Translations under genes and position numbers: made by a program | Notes under the pieces: generated by a model | What the model was told of the DNA's origin: nothing | Databases searched by the model: none | What the model saw: the letters and a program-made list of their open reading frames with translations, nothing else | From: CAZJYI01 sp964550025 | GTDB lineage: Bacteria; Verrucomicrobiota; Kiritimatiellia; UBA8416; CAYOBW01 | DNA length: 64,000 nt | Assembly (NCBI GenBank): GCA_964550025.1 | Contig: CAZJYI010000018.1 | Span: 1 to 64,000, forward strand | Reading direction: 5' to 3' | Part shown: positions 33,057-42,319 of the stretch, in pieces | How the letters are laid out: each line of letters starts with the position of its first letter | Position numbering within the stretch: position 1 is the first letter of the stretch

Positions 33057-35027
33057 ATGAGGATGAGAAGCTGTCGTTGGTGGGCACTGTGCCTGGTGGT
33101 GTCTTCTATGGTTGCGGCCTGCCACGCCCAGGCGCCGGCTCACGCGCACCTCGACCGCATCAGGAAACTCGTGGCGCGGCCGGGCAACATCGTTGGTGAG
33201 GGGACCGTGATCAGTGCCGACGGCCTGGAACAGGATGGGGACGGACGGGGAACGCGCGCGGCCGCGGACGGCAACCCCGATACGTATTGGGACGAGGTCA
33301 ACGGGCAACCGTTGTACCGGCTGGCGGTTGCTTTCGAGCAGCCGCACACGGTTGGGATCATTGGCATCGCCGGATGGGCGCAGCACGACTACTCGCCGAG
33401 AGACTTCGATGTGCTCGTGGACGGACGCATCGTCAAGTCCGTCAAGGGAGCCACTTACGATCACAATGTTCTCCTTGTGGAATTGCCTCCCTCCGCCGGG
33501 CGGATTGTTGAACTCTGGATTACCGGCTACTACGGCGGTAGCCCGGCTGTTCGCGAATTGACGATGTACGAAGCCGCGCAGAGCGCGAAGCCGGCAGACG
33601 CGGCAGCCGCCGCAACATGGACGTGGGACCGCAAACCCGATTCCATTGCCTTGAGCGGGGCGGGCGGCATCGTCTGGCAGCTCAACCACAGTCCCGACCT
33701 GAACAAGGTGCATTTCGACCCGCTGGGCACGGCCGACGGCAAGCCGCTGACCTGGAACAGCCCGCCCGACCATGTCTGGCACCACGGCCTCTGGTTCTCG
33801 TGGAAAGTCATCAACCGCCTGAACTACTGGGAGATCAACCGTGCCACGGGAAAACCGCAGGGCACCACGCGACTCATCGAAATGAAGGCCGTCCGGACCG
33901 ATCGGGACGGCGCTGAGTTGCGGCTGCAGTTTGCGTATCACCCGGTCGGGAAGCCTGACGACATCGTCCTCGACGAAACGGTTCTCCTCGAGATCGAGAC
34001 ACCGCGGCCGGACGGCACCTACCGCATCGATTGGCTGCAGGAGACCACGGCGCGCCAGGATGCGGTCTTCGACCGCACGCCACCCCCGGGACAGCCGGGC
34101 GGCAAAGGGCATGGCGGATACGGCGGGCTGTCGCTGCGCGGGGCCAAGGACCTGGCGCAGACGATGATGATCGATGCTTCCGGTCGACGCGACATGGACA
34201 TCCACCGTCAGTACAGCCGCTGGATGGATACGAGTGGTATCATTGGCAAGCAGCATGCGGGCATCACGTTCTTCGACCACCCAAGCAACCCGAGGCATCC
34301 GACGCCCTGGTTCATCGTCAAGAGCCAACTCAAGCACGGGCCGTTCACCTACATGAATCCCGCCCTGCTGTGCTGGGCGCCGCTCAAGCTCAAGAAGGGG
34401 CACACGTTGCGGCAGTTCTACCGCATTCTCGTGCACCCCGGCCCGGCCTATCCGTCCCTGCTGCAGGAGGAGTTCGAGCGTTTTGCCGCGACGGCGCCGC
34501 CACCCCCCGCAAAGGGCACTCTGCATGTCGACCCCGTGCTTCCCCCGCCCGGGGCTTCCGACTGGTCGGAGACGCATCGGAACGTGGCGCTGGCGCGGCA
34601 GGGCGCGTTTGCTTACGCGTCCAGTACGCACGGGGCGGACTCCGTGGCGGACAAGGCCATCGACGGCAAATGGATGAGTCAGGAGACGGACATGTGGATC
34701 TCCGCTGCCGGCAACATTCCGCACTACATCCGGCTGGACCTCGGGCAGCTCCAATCCATCGACCGCGTACGGATCATGCACGAAGGCATCCGGAAAGCCG
34801 CTTCGCCTTTGACAACTTCCGACTTCCGTGTCCAGGCTTCCCGGCGGCCGTGGGGGCCGTGGCAGGACGTGGTCGATCCCGTGCGTGGCAATACCGCGTC
34901 CGTAACCGAGCACGTGTTTGCCCCCACGCCGGCGCGGTATGTGCGATTGCTCATCGAAACAGCCGAGCAGGGGAGCCGCAATGAACGCGGCCGTATTTTC
35001 GAACTGGAGGTCTTTGCGCCCAAGTAG
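33057..35027 (+). CDS. Secreted PmoA/DUF6807-type protein with discoidin-like domains
   Basis: A 656-residue exported protein. ATG 33057 follows AAAGGAG and starts a signal peptide that could be a lipoprotein signal (VVSSMVAAC). An N-terminal F5/8-type (discoidin) beta sandwich (AADGNPDTYWDEVNGQ, about 50-165) precedes the central domain with DHVWHHGLWFSWKVI, DIHRQYSRWMD and HAGITFFDHPSNPRHPTPWF, the pattern of the PmoA/DUF6807 family. A second discoidin-like domain (KAIDGKWMSQETDMW to RYVRLLIETAEQ) ends the protein. Such proteins are common in polysaccharide-degrading PVC bacteria; activity is unproven. Confidence 0.8.
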   Translation: MRMRSCRWWALCLVVSSMVAACHAQAPAHAHLDRIRKLVARPGNIVGEGTVISADGLEQDGDGRGTRAAADGNPDTYWDEVNGQPLYRLAVAFEQPHTVGIIGIAGWAQHDYSPRDFDVLVDGRIVKSVKGATYDHNVLLVELPPSAGRIVELWITGYYGGSPAVRELTMYEAAQSAKPADAAAAATWTWDRKPDSIALSGAGGIVWQLNHSPDLNKVHFDPLGTADGKPLTWNSPPDHVWHHGLWFSWKVINRLNYWEINRATGKPQGTTRLIEMKAVRTDRDGAELRLQFAYHPVGKPDDIVLDETVLLEIETPRPDGTYRIDWLQETTARQDAVFDRTPPPGQPGGKGHGGYGGLSLRGAKDLAQTMMIDASGRRDMDIHRQYSRWMDTSGIIGKQHAGITFFDHPSNPRHPTPWFIVKSQLKHGPFTYMNPALLCWAPLKLKKGHTLRQFYRILVHPGPAYPSLLQEEFERFAATAPPPPAKGTLHVDPVLPPPGASDWSETHRNVALARQGAFAYASSTHGADSVADKAIDGKWMSQETDMWISAAGNIPHYIRLDLGQLQSIDRVRIMHEGIRKAASPLTTSDFRVQASRRPWGPWQDVVDPVRGNTASVTEHVFAPTPARYVRLLIETAEQGSRNERGRIFELEVFAPK

Positions 35028-35045
35028 ACCAATAGGAGACAGCTC

Positions 35046-36131
35046 ATGAAAGCCAACAGACCCAAGGGACCGTGGATCAACCGCTTCGTTATCCGCCTGC
35101 TGACGCTCATTCTCGCCGCGCTCGTGTACTGGCTCCTCGGGTTCTTCGTCAAAGACATCCGGTCGATCGACGGACCGGCATTCGACGAGATCCAGATGAA
35201 GCACGTGGACTCGGCGCTATACGACAAACTGCATTCCCTGGACCGGCGGATACGGGGTGTCGAACGCCGGATCAACACCGAGCGCGAGAAGCAGAGCATG
35301 GCCGAGCAAAGCTCGCGGGGCCTGCAGCAGACCATCGACAAGCTCATGGAGCTCCAGCGGCTCCGTCTCGAGAAGGAGGGAGCGCAGTCCGCGGACAAGC
35401 TGTCGGCAAACCTGGATGACTTCCTTAAGACGCAGAAGACCTTCCAGGAACTCAATGCGAACATCTCGGACTTGATGGCGGAAAAGCGTTCGCTGGAGGA
35501 CGAGAAGAACGAGGTAAAGGCGACGATCGATGAGCAGCTAGAACCGGCGCGCGAGGCGTACGACTACCTCGACAAGCGCCACGATCTCAAGCTCGCCGCC
35601 CTGCAGCTCGCGGTCCTGATCCCGATTCTCCTGGCCGGCGCCTTCCTGATGATCAAGAAACGGCCGAGCATCTATTTCCCGCTCTTCCTCGCCGTTGGCG
35701 GGGCTGCGCTGATCAGGGTCGGGCTGGTCATTCACGACTACTTCCCCGAGGAATACTTCAAGTACATCCTGATCACGGTGATGCTGGTTGCCGTCGGCAA
35801 GATGCTGATCCACTTCATCAAGGTGGTGGCCTTTCCCAAGGCGCAGTGGCTGGTGAGGCAGTATCGTGAGGCGTACGAGCGCTTTCTCTGCCCGGTGTGC
35901 GAATACCCCATTCGCGTAGGGCCGCGTCGTTTCCTCTACTGGACTCGCCGCACCGTGAACAAGGTGCTTCCCCAGGGCGCGATGTCCGCCGAAGAGGAAC
36001 CCTATTCCTGCCCGTCGTGCGGGACGGTTCTGTTCGAGAAGTGCGGCGAGTGCGGTGGCGTCCGGCACGCCTTGCTCCCGCATTGCCGTCACTGCGGTCA
36101 GGAGAAGGCGATGGAGGCGCAGGAGGGGTGA
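35046..36131 (+). CDS. Membrane protein with coiled coil and C-terminal zinc ribbons
   Basis: A 361-residue inner-membrane protein. One N-terminal helix (about 14-35) is followed by a long charged coiled coil (about 55-185), then three or so membrane helices (about 190-265). The cytosolic tail has paired cysteines: CPVC, CPSC, CGEC and CRHC. These fit zinc-ribbon/rubredoxin-like knuckles. It starts 18 bases after the PmoA-type gene behind TAGGAGA and is probably co-transcribed. No specific function is recognised. Confidence 0.7.
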   Translation: MKANRPKGPWINRFVIRLLTLILAALVYWLLGFFVKDIRSIDGPAFDEIQMKHVDSALYDKLHSLDRRIRGVERRINTEREKQSMAEQSSRGLQQTIDKLMELQRLRLEKEGAQSADKLSANLDDFLKTQKTFQELNANISDLMAEKRSLEDEKNEVKATIDEQLEPAREAYDYLDKRHDLKLAALQLAVLIPILLAGAFLMIKKRPSIYFPLFLAVGGAALIRVGLVIHDYFPEEYFKYILITVMLVAVGKMLIHFIKVVAFPKAQWLVRQYREAYERFLCPVCEYPIRVGPRRFLYWTRRTVNKVLPQGAMSAEEEPYSCPSCGTVLFEKCGECGGVRHALLPHCRHCGQEKAMEAQEG

Positions 36132-36154
36132 TTGCGGGCGAGGGAGGCATGCTG

Positions 36155-36393
36155 CAAATCTCAGATCTCAGATCTCAGATTCCAGGTCTCAGATTTCGAA
36201 AGTCGCGAGCCAAGTCTCAGATCTCAGATTTCAGATTCCAGGTCTCAGATTCCAGGTCTCGGATTTCAGAGATCGGGAGGCAAGTCTCAGATCTCAGATT
36301 CCAGGGGCCGGAACTCAGAAGTCAGGATTGGGAAGACTCCCCAGCGCCCGCAGTTCTCCGAACTCTGAGATTTGAGATCTGAGATTTGAAATC
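36155..36393. repeat. TCTCAGATT-type tandem repeat region
   Basis: About 240 bases made of imperfect repeats of short words such as ATCTCAGATT, TCAGATTCCAGG and AGTCTCAGATCTCAG, ending in the inverse form GAGATTTGAGATCTGAG. The overall composition is AT-richer than the surroundings. The opposed orientations at the two ends could form a long hairpin. It fills most of the 36132-36548 interval before the CoA ligase gene. The same words reappear at 45.5 and 45.7 kb. Confidence 0.8.
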
Positions 36394-36548
36394 CGGCTTC
36401 CGGCCTCACACGCCGGGATCTGTGCTTGCCTCCGTGGCGGCGGTCTGGTTTGATTCACAAGCGGCGACGGCGGTTCAGGTTGTCGGCCCGAGAGACGATG
36501 CAGCAGGGGAGAGTGCGACGCACGCAATCGAGCAGCGAGGAGGCTGAA

Positions 36549-38114
36549 ATGAGTGAGATCCAACTACCGGACCGTATGAACGCGGCAGAGGTCTTTGTTG
36601 ACGTGCACCTGGCCGAGGGGAGGGGGGACAAACCGGCCATTCTCTGTGGCGACGACACGATCACGTACCGGCAACTGCACGAGAACGTGAACCGCGTCGG
36701 CAACGCTCTCATGGAGTTGGGTGTTCGCATCGAGGAACGTGTTGCCATCATCATGCCCGATCTGCCCGAATGCGTGTACGCGTTTTTTGGCGCCATGAAG
36801 ATCGGCGCTGTCTCGATCCCCATGAACACCATTCTGCAGCCGAAGTCGTACGAGTACCTGCTGAATGACAGCCGCGCCCGCGTGCTGGTCGTGCACTCGT
36901 CGCTCGTAGGCAAGGTGCTGGACGTTCGCGATCAGCTCAAGTACCTCGTGCACGTCGTCGTGGTGGGCGATGCCGTCGACGGCTGCCTGTCCCTGGACGA
37001 GCTGATGGCGGCCGCCTCACCCAGGCTGGAGGCCGCGGAAACCTGCAATGACGATGCGGCCTTTTGGCTCTACAGCTCAGGAACGACCGGCTTCCCGAAG
37101 GGCGCCATCCACCTTCATCACGACATGATCGTCGAGGCCGACATGTATGCCCGGGATACCATTGGCATCAGGGAGTCCGACGTGTCGTTCTCGATCGCCA
37201 AGCTCTTCTTTGCATACGGGCTCGGGAATGGCCTGTACTTCCCGCTGCGCGCCGGAGGCACGACCGTGTTGCTGCCGGACCGACCGTTGCCCGACACCGT
37301 GTTCGGCGTGATCGACCGTTATCAGCCTACCGTGTATTACGGTGTGCCGACAAACTACGCTGCCATGCTGCGCGCGGCCGAAAAGGAGGGCAGGACCAGC
37401 CTCGGCCGTGTCCGCATGTGCGTGTCGGCAGGGGAGCCGCTGCCGAGGACAATCTACGAGAAGTGGCTGGACCGCTTTGGGGTGGAGATCCTCGACGGGA
37501 TCGGATCAACCGAGATACTGCACATCTTCATCTCGAACAAGCCGGGGCGCGTGAAGCCCGGCAGTACCGGGGAAATCGTGCCCGGCTACGAGGCGCGGAT
37601 CGTGGACGACGACGGCAACGATCTGCCGGCCGGAGAGACGGGAACGTTGCTGATCAAGGGAGACAGCATCGCGGCCGGCTACTGGAACAAGCACGAGCGC
37701 ACAAAGGAGACGTTCCGGGGCCAGTGGATCAACACGCACGACAAGTTCCGCATGGACGAAGACGGCTACTACTGGTACGCGGGACGGACCGACGACATGA
37801 TCAAGGTCAGCGGTCTCGCCGTGTGGCCGGCGGACGTCGAGGCGATCCTGCTCGAACACCCGGCCGTGTTCGAAAGCGGCGTGGCCGGCGTTCCGGATGC
37901 CGAGGGGCTGCTGAAACCGTGGGCCTACATTGTGCTCAAAGACGGGCACCAACCCACTGAAGAACTGGCCCGCGAGCTGCAGACGTTCGTCAAGACGCAC
38001 ACCGAGCCGCACAAATACCCGCGCACGATCCGCTTCGTAGACGATCTGCCCAAGACGGCGACCGGCAAAATCCAGCGCTACAAGCTGCGCCAGATGGGGG
38101 CCGCGGAGCAGTAG
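36549..38114 (+). CDS. Benzoate-CoA ligase-like acyl/aryl-CoA synthetase
   Basis: A 521-residue adenylate-forming enzyme that activates a carboxylic acid to its CoA thioester with ATP. The ATG at 36549 follows GAGGAGG. The phosphate-binding loop is YSSGTTGFPKGAIH. Other core motifs are GIGSTEILHIF, YYWYAGRTDDMIKVSG and the catalytic Lys in LPKTATGKIQRYKL near the C-terminus. Its overall pattern is closest to the benzoate-CoA ligase (BCL) family. It converges on the minus-strand acyl-CoA cluster, and its stop lies 1 base from that of the KAS III gene. An aromatic or branched acid substrate is likely but not certain. Confidence 0.88.
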   Translation: MSEIQLPDRMNAAEVFVDVHLAEGRGDKPAILCGDDTITYRQLHENVNRVGNALMELGVRIEERVAIIMPDLPECVYAFFGAMKIGAVSIPMNTILQPKSYEYLLNDSRARVLVVHSSLVGKVLDVRDQLKYLVHVVVVGDAVDGCLSLDELMAAASPRLEAAETCNDDAAFWLYSSGTTGFPKGAIHLHHDMIVEADMYARDTIGIRESDVSFSIAKLFFAYGLGNGLYFPLRAGGTTVLLPDRPLPDTVFGVIDRYQPTVYYGVPTNYAAMLRAAEKEGRTSLGRVRMCVSAGEPLPRTIYEKWLDRFGVEILDGIGSTEILHIFISNKPGRVKPGSTGEIVPGYEARIVDDDGNDLPAGETGTLLIKGDSIAAGYWNKHERTKETFRGQWINTHDKFRMDEDGYYWYAGRTDDMIKVSGLAVWPADVEAILLEHPAVFESGVAGVPDAEGLLKPWAYIVLKDGHQPTEELARELQTFVKTHTEPHKYPRTIRFVDDLPKTATGKIQRYKLRQMGAAEQ

Positions 38115-38115
38115 T

Positions 38116-39117
38116 CTACATCCTGATCAGCGACGAGGCCCACACGAAGCCGGAACCGAAGGCGACCAGCAGTACCAGGCTGCCGTCCGTCACCATGCCC
38201 GTCTCGCGGGCCTGGTGGAACGCGATAGGCAGGCAGGCCGAGGCCATGTTGCCGTACTCCTGAACGTTTACGAAGACCTTTTCCATCGGCGCCGAGACCT
38301 CTTCGACGATGGCCTCCAGCATCCGCAGATTGGCCTGGTGCGGGATCAGCACGTCGAGGTCGTCCATGGTGATCTCGTGCCGTTCAAGGGCCTGGACGAC
38401 GGCTTCCGACATGCGCGCCACACCATTCTGAAAGACGGTCTTGCCGTCCATGCGGAAATGCACGCTGCCGTCGTCGATGTCCTGCTTCGTGATGTACTCC
38501 GTCCGTCCGGATCCTGTTCCCGGGGCCGCGGAGTAGAGCGCCTTGGCCCCGCTGCCGTCGGCGTGCAGCGAGGTCGAGAGGATGCCCTTGCCCGCCTCAT
38601 CGCACGGTCCTACCACGACCGCCCCGGCCCCGTCTCCAAGCAGGATGCCGATGTTCCGGCCGTCGTAAGACCCGTCGATGCGCTTGGACAGCACTTCCGC
38701 ACAGACGATCAGCGCATGCTTGGCCGCGCCGGTCTTGACGAAACTGTCCGCGATGCCCAGGCCGTAGACCAGCCCCGTGCATTGTTGGCGGATATCCATC
38801 ACCGCGATGCCTGGGATGCCGAGTTTGGCCTGCAGAAAGAACGCGCAGCCCGGGTCGGCATGATCGGGCGTGATCGTGTTCATGATCAACAGGTCGATGT
38901 CGCTCATTTGAAGCCCCGCGTTCGCGACGGCAGCCCGGCAGGCTGCGGCCGCCAGGTCCGAGGCGGCGACGTCCGGTTCGGCGTGCCGCCGGCGATGGAC
39001 GCCGGTGCGGGTCACGATGAACTCGTCGCTTGTCTCCATCATCTTCATGACGTCGAAGTTGGTGACGACTTTTGGGGGGAGGCAGAGCCCGGTACCCATA
39101 ATCCGCGAAGCTGTCAT
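38116..39117 (-). CDS. 3-oxoacyl-ACP synthase III family protein
   Basis: A 333-residue thiolase-fold condensing enzyme. The catalytic triad is visible: C113 in DIRQQCTGLVYGL, H260 in IPHQANLRM and N290 in QEYGNMASA. FabH condenses an acyl-CoA with malonyl-ACP; family relatives also make other 3-oxo compounds. It is the last gene of the minus-strand cluster with CoA-handling enzymes, so it may act in a specialised acyl-CoA pathway rather than in general fatty acid synthesis. The ATG sits behind a GAGGAGAAACAG-type site. Confidence 0.9.
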   Translation of the reverse strand: MTASRIMGTGLCLPPKVVTNFDVMKMMETSDEFIVTRTGVHRRRHAEPDVAASDLAAAACRAAVANAGLQMSDIDLLIMNTITPDHADPGCAFFLQAKLGIPGIAVMDIRQQCTGLVYGLGIADSFVKTGAAKHALIVCAEVLSKRIDGSYDGRNIGILLGDGAGAVVVGPCDEAGKGILSTSLHADGSGAKALYSAAPGTGSGRTEYITKQDIDDGSVHFRMDGKTVFQNGVARMSEAVVQALERHEITMDDLDVLIPHQANLRMLEAIVEEVSAPMEKVFVNVQEYGNMASACLPIAFHQARETGMVTDGSLVLLVAFGSGFVWASSLIRM

Positions 39118-39169
39118 GTCTGTTTCTCCTCAGGAAGGCGGGAGTAGCGTCTCCCGCGAGAGCTGGTGG

Positions 39170-40096
39170 CTATTCCACCGAACTGTTTTCATGTTGCAGA
39201 GAGTGTTGTATGAGCAGGGCGCAGTTCTTCTGGAAGAACTTCTGTGGGAGCAGCCCTACCTTCTCGTGGATTTCGCCCGCGAGCTGCTCCGCCAGGGCTT
39301 CCGCCGATGTTCCGGCGTTGACGGCGTCGACGATGCGTTGATGATAGGCCTCGGTTGCCGCTATGGCGCCTTGGAAATAGGCGTGGATTTCGTCGGTACC
39401 CGTGATGACTGCGTTGTGGCTGAGGCACAGGATTCTGGCGTTCAGCGTGGCCAGCCGCGCCATGGAGGCGAGGTAGGCGGCGTAACCGGCGAAATAGTTG
39501 GGCCACCAGAGGTCGTGCGTCGGCACGTAGTACCCCGTGGCGTCCGAGATGACGAGGATTCCCCTCTCGGCCTCGTGAAAGCTCAGGCTGCACTCGCTGT
39601 GGCCCGGCGTCTCGAGTACGTTGAAAGCCGCATCGCCAACGGTGACCGTATCGCCCTCCTTGACGGTGCGGTCGACGGGGATGGTGGTCTCGGTCAGGGG
39701 GGCGGGACGATGCGATTCGGCGATGGCCCCCATGCCGAGAAGCGACTCCGTCAGCTTGCCGTCGATATTGCCGAAGAACGAGATGGCCTTTTCCGCTGAG
39801 AGTACCTTGGCGGCGATTGAAGAGGCCAGGACCTTGACGCCGGGAAACAGTCCCCGGAGCCCGGGGATGGCCATGACATGGTCGGGGTGCCCGTGTGTGA
39901 CCACAAGCTGCTTGACCGAGCCGACTTCGATGCCGACGGTCTGCATCTGTTCCTCCAGCATCGGACCCATCGCCCCCGTGCCGCCTTCGAAGATCAGGCT
40001 TTCGTCGCCGTTTCTGAACAAGAAGAGCGGATACTGCGTTGTGCCCAGCATCCAGAGCTCATCGGTGATGCTGACCGGTGGAATGGTAATCTTCAT
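39170..40096 (-). CDS. MBL-fold metallo-hydrolase
   Basis: A 308-residue metallo-beta-lactamase-fold protein. The metal motif is THGHPDH (HxHxDH). A second His is in TPGHSECSLSF, and a metal-bridging Asp is in VISDATGYY; a late His is in LSHNAV. It lies between the activase gene and KAS III on the same strand. A thioesterase-like role on acyl-CoA intermediates would fit its neighbours, but other hydrolytic roles are equally possible from sequence. Confidence 0.88.
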   Translation of the reverse strand: MKITIPPVSITDELWMLGTTQYPLFLFRNGDESLIFEGGTGAMGPMLEEQMQTVGIEVGSVKQLVVTHGHPDHVMAIPGLRGLFPGVKVLASSIAAKVLSAEKAISFFGNIDGKLTESLLGMGAIAESHRPAPLTETTIPVDRTVKEGDTVTVGDAAFNVLETPGHSECSLSFHEAERGILVISDATGYYVPTHDLWWPNYFAGYAAYLASMARLATLNARILCLSHNAVITGTDEIHAYFQGAIAATEAYHQRIVDAVNAGTSAEALAEQLAGEIHEKVGLLPQKFFQKNCALLIQHSLQHENSSVE

Positions 40097-40172
40097 GTCT
40101 TACTCCTGTTCGATCCTGTTGATCCTGTTGGTCTTGTCCGAGAATTCCCTTCTTCGTACGCCGTTCTTTCCT

Positions 40173-40958
40173 TCAGCCTTTGGCAGTACCGGCTTGTTCC
40201 ATGGCAAACAGGGCCGCTCCGAACGCGCCTGCGTGTTGGGCTAGCGGCGGAATGCGGACGGATTGACCGTAGAACTCGCCGACCAGCGTGGCCAGGAGGG
40301 GATTGTGCGCCACCACGCCCCCCGTCATCACCAGCGTTCCGCCGACGGTGTCCATTTCGGATACCCGTTTCACGACGGAGCGGAAAGCGCCCTTGACGAT
40401 ATCCTCCACCTTCTCCCCGGCGCGGATCTTCGCGAGGATTTCGGTGGCGGCGAATACCGTGCAGAAGCTCCCGAGAGAGACGTCTTTCCTGGATTCGCTC
40501 GCCAGCCGGTTCAGTTCCGACACGGGGAGATCCAGGCGCAGTGCGATCTCCTCCAGGAAGGCTCCCGTTCCGGCCGCGCACTTGCGGTTCATCTTGAAGC
40601 CCTTCCGGCGGCCACGGGCGTCCATGTGGATCATCTTGCTGTCCTGCGCGCCGATGTCGATGACGGTCATCTCCTCACGGATCGCGAACCAGGCGCCTTT
40701 GCCGTGGCAGGCAATCTCGGTCATCCGTCCGTCAGCCCACGGGACGTTGTCGCGCCCGTAGCCGGTGGAGAGCGAACTGTGGATGCTCTCCCGCGCCAGG
40801 CCCGCCTCCGCCAGCGCCTCGCCCAGGATCCGGTCGGCGGTTCGGGCGTAGTCTACACCCGAACGTTGCAGCGCTTTCCCGATGATCGCGCCTTCTGCGT
40901 CGACGATCACGACCTTCGCAGCCGATGCCCCTATATCGATGCCACAAAAGTACGGCAT
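40173..40958 (-). CDS. Activase (BcrAD/BadFG/HgdC-type ATPase) for a 2-hydroxyacyl-CoA dehydratase-type protein
   Basis: A 261-residue ASKHA-fold ATPase that drives low-potential electrons into its partner. The start is ATG 40956-40958, one base after the stop of the partner gene and behind GAAGG. Motifs are FCGIDIGASAAKVVIVD, the phosphate loop VIDIGAQDSKMI, and the two cysteines expected to hold the dimer's [4Fe-4S] cluster (in RKCAAGTGAFLEE and GSFCTVFAATEI). TGGVVAHNP closes the ATP site. Tight coupling with the dehydratase-type subunit shows they work together. Confidence 0.92.
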   Translation of the reverse strand: MPYFCGIDIGASAAKVVIVDAEGAIIGKALQRSGVDYARTADRILGEALAEAGLARESIHSSLSTGYGRDNVPWADGRMTEIACHGKGAWFAIREEMTVIDIGAQDSKMIHMDARGRRKGFKMNRKCAAGTGAFLEEIALRLDLPVSELNRLASESRKDVSLGSFCTVFAATEILAKIRAGEKVEDIVKGAFRSVVKRVSEMDTVGGTLVMTGGVVAHNPLLATLVGEFYGQSVRIPPLAQHAGAFGAALFAMEQAGTAKG

Positions 40959-40959
40959 G

Positions 40960-42189
40960 TCAGCCTTCGGCAATCTGTTCGATGAACGCCTCGATGTTTG
41001 TGCGTGACTGTTCGTCGGAGTAGAGCCGCAGGTCGTTGAGGTCCCCGTTAATCACCAAGTAGGGTATGCCGAGGCTCTCCTCCAGGCGCTGCGGCATCTG
41101 GTAGCGGTTGTTGGAGTTGTTCGGGCAGGTCTTGGCGTCATGATAGAGGATGCCGTCCACCTTGTACTTGGCCACAATCTCCCGCATGAGCTGTTCTTTG
41201 CGGTCTTCGCTACGGCAGATGAATATGCGGCTGTAGGCCCTGGCCATGCTCATGAAGGGGGCTTCCGGATCGAGATCCTCGAAGACCCAGCTATTGCAGT
41301 AGGTCGAGGCCACGACGGCGGCCTGCAGCCCCATGAACTGCTCGGAGAGGTCTCGCAGCCTGCCCCATACGGGCATTCCTTCCCAGTAGATGCGGTACTT
41401 CTCGCCTTCCACCGCACCGATCCCGTCGGCGACGCGCTGTTCGAGCTCGGCGGCTAGCAGCTTGTAGTAGTCCACGGCTTCCTGCGTGCCGCGCATGACG
41501 ACGGCCGGACCCATCTGGATCGTGCCGTCGAAAAAGGTCAGCGGTGCCGGCACGCTGGCTGCTGAATCGAGAACGGCCTTCCAAACGTCCGTACACTCCC
41601 GGGACAGACGGAGTAACTCCTTCAGCTTGTCCATGTCCAGCTTCTGTCCCGCGATCTGCTCGAGGGGCTCGACGAGCGCCTCGATCTGGCGGGCGACGTC
41701 TTCGATGATGGGTTGCTCGAGCTCGCCGATCGAACGCGGGGTGTGGACCCCCAGGCAGGGCACGTCCCACTCGCGGGCGTAGAATTGGAACCAGTCTTTC
41801 ACATCGCGGCACTGGTTCGTGTTGAACACCAGGACGTCCGCCTTGGGCGGGCCTTCCATGCCCATCTTCTGCAGCGGGGTCTGCCCCTTGAGATAGGAAC
41901 CGATGTCGCTTGTGAGGTAGGAGCAGATGTCCGGTGAGAACCCGCGGGCATTGGCCGCTGGAATCAGGTCCGTCGCCATGCGCGATGCTCCCAGCATCGC
42001 GCCGTGGTTCTCCGGAAAGTAGACGTTGAAGTCCAGGGCGCGCAGCAATTCCGCCGGGCCCACGCTGGTACACCAGGCCGTCTTCTTGCCCTGCTCCGCC
42101 CCCTGTGCAAGGTCGGAGAAGTACTTTCCCATGACCCCCCTGAGCTGTTTCGTCGCCTCGATCTTCCTGCGTTCGCTCGCATCTGCCAT
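40960..42189 (-). CDS. 2-hydroxyacyl-CoA dehydratase/BcrC-type subunit (double-cubane-protein candidate)
   Basis: A 409-residue member of the HgdB/BcrC/BadD family. Cysteines in WCTSVGPAELL, DICSYLTSD, NTNQCRDVKDW, STYCNSW and AKTCPNNSNN are candidates for iron-sulfur ligation. Classical dehydratases and benzoyl-CoA reductases need two different subunits of this family plus one or two activase subunits. Here a single subunit is paired with one activase, the arrangement of YjiM/YjiL and of double-cubane-cluster proteins. The neighbouring CoA enzymes still argue for an acyl-CoA substrate, so both options stay open. The ATG follows AAAGGGAG. Confidence 0.88.
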   Translation of the reverse strand: MADASERRKIEATKQLRGVMGKYFSDLAQGAEQGKKTAWCTSVGPAELLRALDFNVYFPENHGAMLGASRMATDLIPAANARGFSPDICSYLTSDIGSYLKGQTPLQKMGMEGPPKADVLVFNTNQCRDVKDWFQFYAREWDVPCLGVHTPRSIGELEQPIIEDVARQIEALVEPLEQIAGQKLDMDKLKELLRLSRECTDVWKAVLDSAASVPAPLTFFDGTIQMGPAVVMRGTQEAVDYYKLLAAELEQRVADGIGAVEGEKYRIYWEGMPVWGRLRDLSEQFMGLQAAVVASTYCNSWVFEDLDPEAPFMSMARAYSRIFICRSEDRKEQLMREIVAKYKVDGILYHDAKTCPNNSNNRYQMPQRLEESLGIPYLVINGDLNDLRLYSDEQSRTNIEAFIEQIAEG

Positions 42190-42218
42190 GGTTCACTCCC
42201 TTTCGTGTTCTCTGGTAC

Positions 42219-42301
42219 GCGGTCGCACCGTGTACGCGACCGCGCCCGGGAAGCCCACTCTCGGCAAGAGTGGGCTACTGTAGCCCTCCGCCTGTGGCGG
42301 A
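42219..42301. repeat. REP-like hairpins (family E) inside the acyl-CoA operon
   Basis: GCGGTCGC/GCGACCGC (42219-42242) is followed by GCCCACTC/GAGTGGGC (42253-42275) with a CTAC tag. A GTAG tag (42280-42283) then precedes a CCGCC-TGT-GGCGG hairpin (42288-42300). The back-to-back CTAC/GTAG arrangement again fits a bipartite REP. It fills the 130-base gap between the FadJ-like and dehydratase-type genes. It could stabilise or attenuate the operon transcript. Confidence 0.7.
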
Positions 42302-42319
42302 CGGAAGCGGGCTTCTCTG

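Noticed and set aside
33027..35204. A 725-codon open frame on the minus strand
   Set aside because: Shadow of the PmoA/DUF6807 gene; no signal or domain pattern is visible.
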